Assembly: GCA_014380965.1 (NCBI GenBank)
Contig: JACMIV010000328.1
Span: 1 to 19,042 of the forward strand
Direction of reading: 5' to 3'
Length of the DNA stretch: 19,042 nt
DNA from: Rhizobiaceae bacterium
GTDB lineage: Bacteria; Pseudomonadota; Alphaproteobacteria; Rhizobiales; Rhizobiaceae
In this document: piece after piece, positions 15,152 to 19,042 of the stretch
Layout: the number at the start of each line of letters is the position of its first letter
Position numbering within the stretch: position 1 is the first letter of the stretch
Translations under genes and position numbers: made by a program
Notes under the pieces: model-generated
What the model was told of the DNA's origin: nothing
What the model saw: the letters and a program-made list of their open reading frames with translations, nothing else
The model's database searches: none

Positions 15152-16942
15152 ATGGCGATCTTCGACTACAAGGGAAGCGACGCGCGGGCGGACGTGGCGG
15201 AAGCGTTCCGGCTGGCGCGCTATTCGCAGATCGAGGCTTTCGGCGCGTTGGGAGACGCGCTCGGGATAGTGACCCGAAGCGGTGACGATCTCGGCATTCC
15301 AGCGGGCTGGAGGGAGCTGACGGCCGCGGAACTCGGCGTTTCGGCAGCCAAAGTGGACGCCGACGGCTTCTTCACCGGAGCGACATCTCCCGCGGCGCAG
15401 ACGAAAGTTCTCGGCTTCGTCGGCGCGAACGGGCAGATCGAGCGCGTGTCGATCGCGTTCGCGGGGACCAACAATCTCAACGATCTTCCCGATTATCTCG
15501 CCCTTGCCGAGGGGCGATATATCGAGGAGTTCCGGTATCTCCTCGATGCCGCGGCAGCATATTCGGCAGGCAAGGGCCTCGCCGGAGGTGATGTCGTCGT
15601 CTCCGGCTACAGCCTCGGCGGCGCGGCCGTGAACATCTTTGCAGAACGCGCCGGCGAGATCGCGGGCGGCTTCTACGCGACCTCGGATTTCTTCGGCTTC
15701 TCCTCGCCCACCATCTTCGACGACGAGACCGTCTTCAACTACGGCGCCGAGAACGACGTGGTCTACCGGGTGATCGGCGATTCCGACGGCTCGGTTTCCG
15801 AAGGTCTCCTGGAAGCGCTGATCAACGAGGACAACGAATTCCTCAGCTCGGCCGACAACATCGTCTTCTTCAACGATCTCTACGCCAGTCCGCTGTCGCC
15901 CTATGGCCCTTTCGGCATCCTCAACCTTTTCGGGGGGTGGAACGCGCACATCACCGGGATCTTCGAGGAGACAGCCGAGACGATCGGGCGGTCGAGCTTC
16001 TACGACCTCATCGAACGCGACAGCGCCGTCGTCATCTCCCAGCTCAGCGAAGGGCTGCGGGGCACGGTCTGGGTGGAGGACGCTTTCCGCACGACGTCCA
16101 GCCATTTCGGCGACCCGGCCTTCCTTCTCGGCACCGACAGCGGGGATCGTCTGCGCGACGGCGAGGAGGGCAACTATCTCGACGGATTTGCCGGCAACGA
16201 CAGGTTCGACCTATCCACGGGCAACGACAGCGTCGCCGGCGGCACGGGGACCGACACGGTCCTCCTAGACGGCCGGGCCTCGCAATACGAGGCGATCCGG
16301 CTCTCCGACGGGACGGTCTATCTCGACGGCGCGGCCGGCGGATATGGGCTGAAGGAACTGGTCTCGGTCGAGAGCGTCGCCTTCGGTCTTGCCTCGTACA
16401 CGGTCCGCAGCTCGGCTCTCGACAGCACGCTCTTCTTATCGCCCGACATCCGATACGCTTCCCACCGCGAAGGTGGCGAAGGCGGCGACCGGCTGACGGG
16501 CGGGTCCGGCGTGGACCGGCTGTTCGGCCGGGACGGGAACGACCAACTCTTCGGAGGATCGGGCAACGACCTCGTGCACGGCGGCGCGGGAGACGACAGG
16601 CTGTTCGGGCAGGCGGGGAACGACCGACTCTTCGGCGCGGCGGGCGACGACGTCCTCGTCGACGGGCTCGGCAACGACCGGCTTTCGGGCGGCGCGGGCG
16701 ACGACCGTTTCGATTTCTCCTCCGGCTTCGGCGGCCGCGACGTCGTCACGGACTTCGACGCGGGCGCCGAGGGCGACGACATGCTGATCCTCGCCGCGCA
16801 ACTCTTCCGAACCGCCGATGCCGCCCTCGCACGCTTCCAGCAGACGGGCTTCGACGCCCTGTTGTCGTGGAGCGGCGGATCGGTCGTGCTCGAAGACGTG
16901 ACGATCGCCGATCTCGGCGTCGACGACATCCTCCTCGCCTGA
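15152..16942 (+). CDS. RTX lipase-like hydrolase, family I.3 type, type I secreted
   Basis: Predicted extracellular Ca2+-dependent lipase or polyurethanase-like esterase. The 596-residue product starts MAIFDYKG, resembling the MGVFDYK start of Pseudomonas family I.3 lipases, behind a strong ribosome-binding site (GGGAGG). The nucleophile elbow is GYSLGG (Ser154). Asp202 (ENDVVYR) and His266 (WNAHITG) complete a plausible triad; the Ser-Asp gap of 48 equals that of the Pseudomonas MIS38 lipase (Ser207/Asp255) as I recall it. Two RTX blocks follow: a short one at about 328-372 and a longer one at about 441-522. The C-terminus ends in DDILLA, acidic-then-hydrophobic as in type I secretion signals. 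There is no N-terminal signal peptide and no transporter genes in the window, so export must use a system elsewhere. Substrate is unproven. Confidence 0.82.
   Translation: MAIFDYKGSDARADVAEAFRLARYSQIEAFGALGDALGIVTRSGDDLGIPAGWRELTAAELGVSAAKVDADGFFTGATSPAAQTKVLGFVGANGQIERVSIAFAGTNNLNDLPDYLALAEGRYIEEFRYLLDAAAAYSAGKGLAGGDVVVSGYSLGGAAVNIFAERAGEIAGGFYATSDFFGFSSPTIFDDETVFNYGAENDVVYRVIGDSDGSVSEGLLEALINEDNEFLSSADNIVFFNDLYASPLSPYGPFGILNLFGGWNAHITGIFEETAETIGRSSFYDLIERDSAVVISQLSEGLRGTVWVEDAFRTTSSHFGDPAFLLGTDSGDRLRDGEEGNYLDGFAGNDRFDLSTGNDSVAGGTGTDTVLLDGRASQYEAIRLSDGTVYLDGAAGGYGLKELVSVESVAFGLASYTVRSSALDSTLFLSPDIRYASHREGGEGGDRLTGGSGVDRLFGRDGNDQLFGGSGNDLVHGGAGDDRLFGQAGNDRLFGAAGDDVLVDGLGNDRLSGGAGDDRFDFSSGFGGRDVVTDFDAGAEGDDMLILAAQLFRTADAALARFQQTGFDALLSWSGGSVVLEDVTIADLGVDDILLA
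16472..16717 (+). repeat. RTX calcium-binding nonapeptide repeats within the lipase gene
   Basis: Residues 441-522 hold about nine tandem GGxGxDxLx-type units, for example [18 protein letters not shown] and GGAGDDRFD, forming a parallel beta-roll that folds on Ca2+ outside the cell. At the DNA level they appear as imperfect 27-base repeats rich in GGCG/GACGA. Confidence 0.88.
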
Positions 16943-16952
16943 GGCACCTTCG

Positions 16953-17009
16953 TTGAGACGCCCCGCCCCGGATGGTACGATCGGCAAGATTTCCACAATC
17001 CGGGGCGGG
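16953..17009 (+). promoter_or_regulatory. vapBC promoter with 12-bp inverted-repeat operator
   Basis: TTGAGA (16953-16958), a 17-base spacer and TACGAT (16976-16981) form a good sigma-70 type promoter. CCCGCCCCGGAT (16962-16973) fills the spacer, and its exact reverse complement ATCCGGGGCGGG (16998-17009) lies just before the vapB ATG at 17012. The dyad suits autorepression by the VapBC complex. As RNA, only the right arm would be transcribed from this promoter. Read-through transcripts from the upstream lipase gene would form a hairpin that hides the vapB ribosome-binding region and could act as the lipase terminator. Confidence 0.6.
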
Positions 17010-17011
17010 AC

Positions 17012-17266
17012 ATGCATCTCACCATCCGCAACGACGATGCCCATCGGCTCGCGACCGAGCTGGCGGCGCTGAAGGGCGAGAGCCTCACCCAGGCGGTCAC
17101 CACTGCGTTGGAGGAGCGGCTGGAGCGGGAGCTGACAAAGCGCGACAGAAGCGGAATCGCGGAACGTGCGATGGAACTCGGTCGCCGTTATTCGGCGCTC
17201 CCAGATAGGGATACGCGGACGGCAGACGAGATCCTTGGATATGACGAGAACGGCCTGCCGACGTGA
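17012..17266 (+). CDS. vapB: VapB-type antitoxin
   Basis: Antitoxin of the Rv0623/PSK-like VapB family, expected to bind DNA with its N-terminal half and neutralise the toxin with its C-terminal half. The 84-residue product starts MHLTIRNDDAHRLATELAAL, then GESLTQAVTTALEERLERE. This is the pattern of this family (short beta strand, helix-turn-helix-like core), followed by a charged tail ending in DEILGYDENGLPT, close to the DxILGYDExGLP tail I know from such antitoxins. Its TGA overlaps the GTG start of vapC by four bases (GTGA), the classic coupled arrangement. Promoter and operator lie immediately upstream. No defects are visible. Confidence 0.87.
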   Translation: MHLTIRNDDAHRLATELAALKGESLTQAVTTALEERLERELTKRDRSGIAERAMELGRRYSALPDRDTRTADEILGYDENGLPT

Positions 17267-17667
17267 TCATGGTCGATACGTCTTCGCCCATGGCCATCTT
17301 TCTTCAGGAAACTGATGCGAGCACTCATGCGGAAAGGATCGAGCACGATGATCAGCCCCTTATGTCGGCGGCCTCGGTTTTGGAGGCGTCCATCGTGATC
17401 AGGAATGCCAAAACGCTTAGCATCGCTCATGCGGAAGCGTGGCTCGACGAGATGATTCTCGTGTTCGACATTAAAATAGAAGCCGTCACGGTCGAGCAGA
17501 TGCGGATTGCGCGCATAGCCCACATGACCTTCGGCAAGGGTACTGGGCATCCCGCACAGCTCACCTTCGGAGACTGCTTCGCCCACGCGCTTGCAAAGGC
17601 GTCAAGCGCACCGCTCCCGTTCAAGGGCGACGATTTCGGAAGGACTGACATCGAGCGGACGCTCTAG
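17263..17667 (+). CDS. vapC: VapC-type PIN-domain ribonuclease toxin
   Basis: Toxin RNase of the VapC family, probably cutting tRNA or rRNA when free of VapB. The 134-residue product keeps all expected acidic residues: Asp5 in MVDTSS, Glu41 in SAASVLEASIV, Asp104 in FGDCFAHALA and Asp123/124 in FKGDDFGRTDI. FGKGTGHPAQLTFGDC is the usual block before the third acid. Start is the GTG at 17263 overlapping the vapB stop; an ATG at 17269 would remove only two residues. Unlike the left-hand PIN toxin it appears intact. It ends 11 bp from the convergent MAPEG gene. Its base composition is less GC-rich than the flanking housekeeping genes, hinting at transfer. Confidence 0.88.
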   Translation: MIMVDTSSPMAIFLQETDASTHAERIEHDDQPLMSAASVLEASIVIRNAKTLSIAHAEAWLDEMILVFDIKIEAVTVEQMRIARIAHMTFGKGTGHPAQLTFGDCFAHALAKASSAPLPFKGDDFGRTDIERTL

Positions 17668-17678
17668 CGAGCCTGCCG

Positions 17679-18128
17679 TCAGAACGGTCCGCCGACCGCC
17701 GAGAGAATGCTTCCCTTTGCGATGTGAATCGCGAGGATCACCCAAAGCAGGAAAACCGCGATAACGCCGCCGAAAAAGACGGGGATTCGCAGGCGCAGGT
17801 CGTTAGAGCCGAGGTGGACATAGGCGTGGACGAGGCGCAGCACGACGAAGATCCAGGCGAGCACGACGGCCAACCAGTCCGCGCCGTTGGTGACGTAGAG
17901 CGAGAGGCAGACGACGTAGAAGAGGACCGGCAGTTCGTACTGGTTCGAGAGGTTGCGGACCGCCGCGGCGCTCTTGGCGGGCTCGTTCGTCGGAACGCGG
18001 AAGGTGCCGAAATTAGCCTCTCCGGCCTTCACGGCAGCCTTGCGCCGGTTGAAGACGAGACCGTAGATACCAAGCGTCAGGAAAGCCTGGACGATCATCG
18101 GCCAGAAGATGGCGATGTTGCCGGTCAT
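17679..18128 (-). CDS. MAPEG family membrane protein
   Basis: Member of the MAPEG superfamily (membrane-associated proteins in eicosanoid and glutathione metabolism). Bacterial members are small four-helix membrane proteins, often of unknown substrate and sometimes glutathione-dependent. The 149-residue product has hydrophobic segments at about 7-26, 66-80, 84-103 and 116-137. The motif RNLSNQYELPVLFY (58-71), with Asn, Glu and Pro in the expected pattern, and LRLVHAYVHLG (97-107) are typical. TAGGAGAG lies 4 bases before the ATG. It starts 25 bp after the guaB stop on the same strand, so it is probably co-transcribed with guaB. The two genes share no obvious pathway. Confidence 0.88.
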   Translation of the reverse strand: MTGNIAIFWPMIVQAFLTLGIYGLVFNRRKAAVKAGEANFGTFRVPTNEPAKSAAAVRNLSNQYELPVLFYVVCLSLYVTNGADWLAVVLAWIFVVLRLVHAYVHLGSNDLRLRIPVFFGGVIAVFLLWVILAIHIAKGSILSAVGGPF

Positions 18129-18153
18129 GTCACTCTCCTAAAAGTCCGGCTCC

Positions 18154-19042
<889 letters not shown>

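Noticed and set aside
15086-16105. 339-codon minus-strand frame opposite the lipase N-terminal half
   Set aside because: Shadow frame. The plus strand has a strong ribosome-binding site and family motifs.
16472-16717. regularly spaced repeats resembling a CRISPR array
   Set aside because: The periodicity is 27 bases with no unique spacers and encodes RTX nonapeptides in frame.
15937-16956. 339-codon Arg-rich frame inside the RTX lipase gene
   Set aside because: Alternate-frame translation of repetitive GGCG/GACGA codons; not protein-like.

Overview
This is a GC-rich chromosomal window. Gene content points to an alphaproteobacterium of the Rhizobiales (Hyphomicrobiales). The evidence is an F0-only ATP synthase operon with atpI, a duplicated b/b' pair and no F1 genes nearby, a Rhizobiales-style GT2-like gene, a GTTC-N7-GTTC type LexA box, and the guaB / MAPEG / RsmB-family / guaA neighbourhood. 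The family-level placement is inference; no rRNA or tRNA is present.

Layout, left to right. 1-292: the tail of an Ala/Pro-rich protein, a 27-bp tandem repeat over its stop codon, and a strong terminator-like hairpin. 293-3068 (+): the ribosome-assembly GTPase der and a membrane-anchored SleB-type cell wall hydrolase. 3255-5968 (+): atpI-atpB-atpE-atpF'-atpF, with a perfect 10-bp hairpin between atpE and atpF' and a Rho-independent terminator after atpF. 6040-7984 (-): rnhB and a PA0069/Rv2578c-type radical SAM gene preceded by a LexA-like box. 8113-8646 (+): a degenerate GT2-like protein. 8665-12797 (-): RsmB-family methyltransferase, tspO, mtnN and guaA, all co-directional. 17679-19042 (-): a MAPEG protein and the 3' two-thirds of guaB, which runs off the window.

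Between rsmB and the MAPEG gene lies about 4.9 kb of accessory DNA (12798-17678). At its left end is a Phd/FitB-type toxin-antitoxin pair that looks decayed: the antitoxin is frameshifted, and the PIN toxin lacks one acidic residue and a canonical start. Next come a 119-codon 'mini-catalase', oxyR transcribed divergently from it, and a type-I-secreted family I.3-like RTX lipase. At its right end is an apparently intact vapBC module behind a promoter/inverted-repeat operator. The two TA modules are transcribed outward, towards the flanking housekeeping genes.

The most striking item is the mini-catalase. The N-terminal ~50 residues and C-terminal ~69 residues of a monofunctional catalase are joined in frame, so the haem pocket and catalytic core are gone. 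Ribosome-binding site, stop codon and 3' hairpin remain, beside an OxyR that keeps both redox cysteines. It may be a clean deletion pseudogene, an assembly error or a retained small protein; sequence alone cannot decide.

Functionally the housekeeping genes cover GMP synthesis (guaB, guaA), SAM by-product recycling (mtnN), rRNA modification and ribosome assembly (RsmB family, der), proton translocation (F0) and RNA-DNA hybrid removal (rnhB). I saw no transposase, integrase, CRISPR array, tRNA or rRNA.
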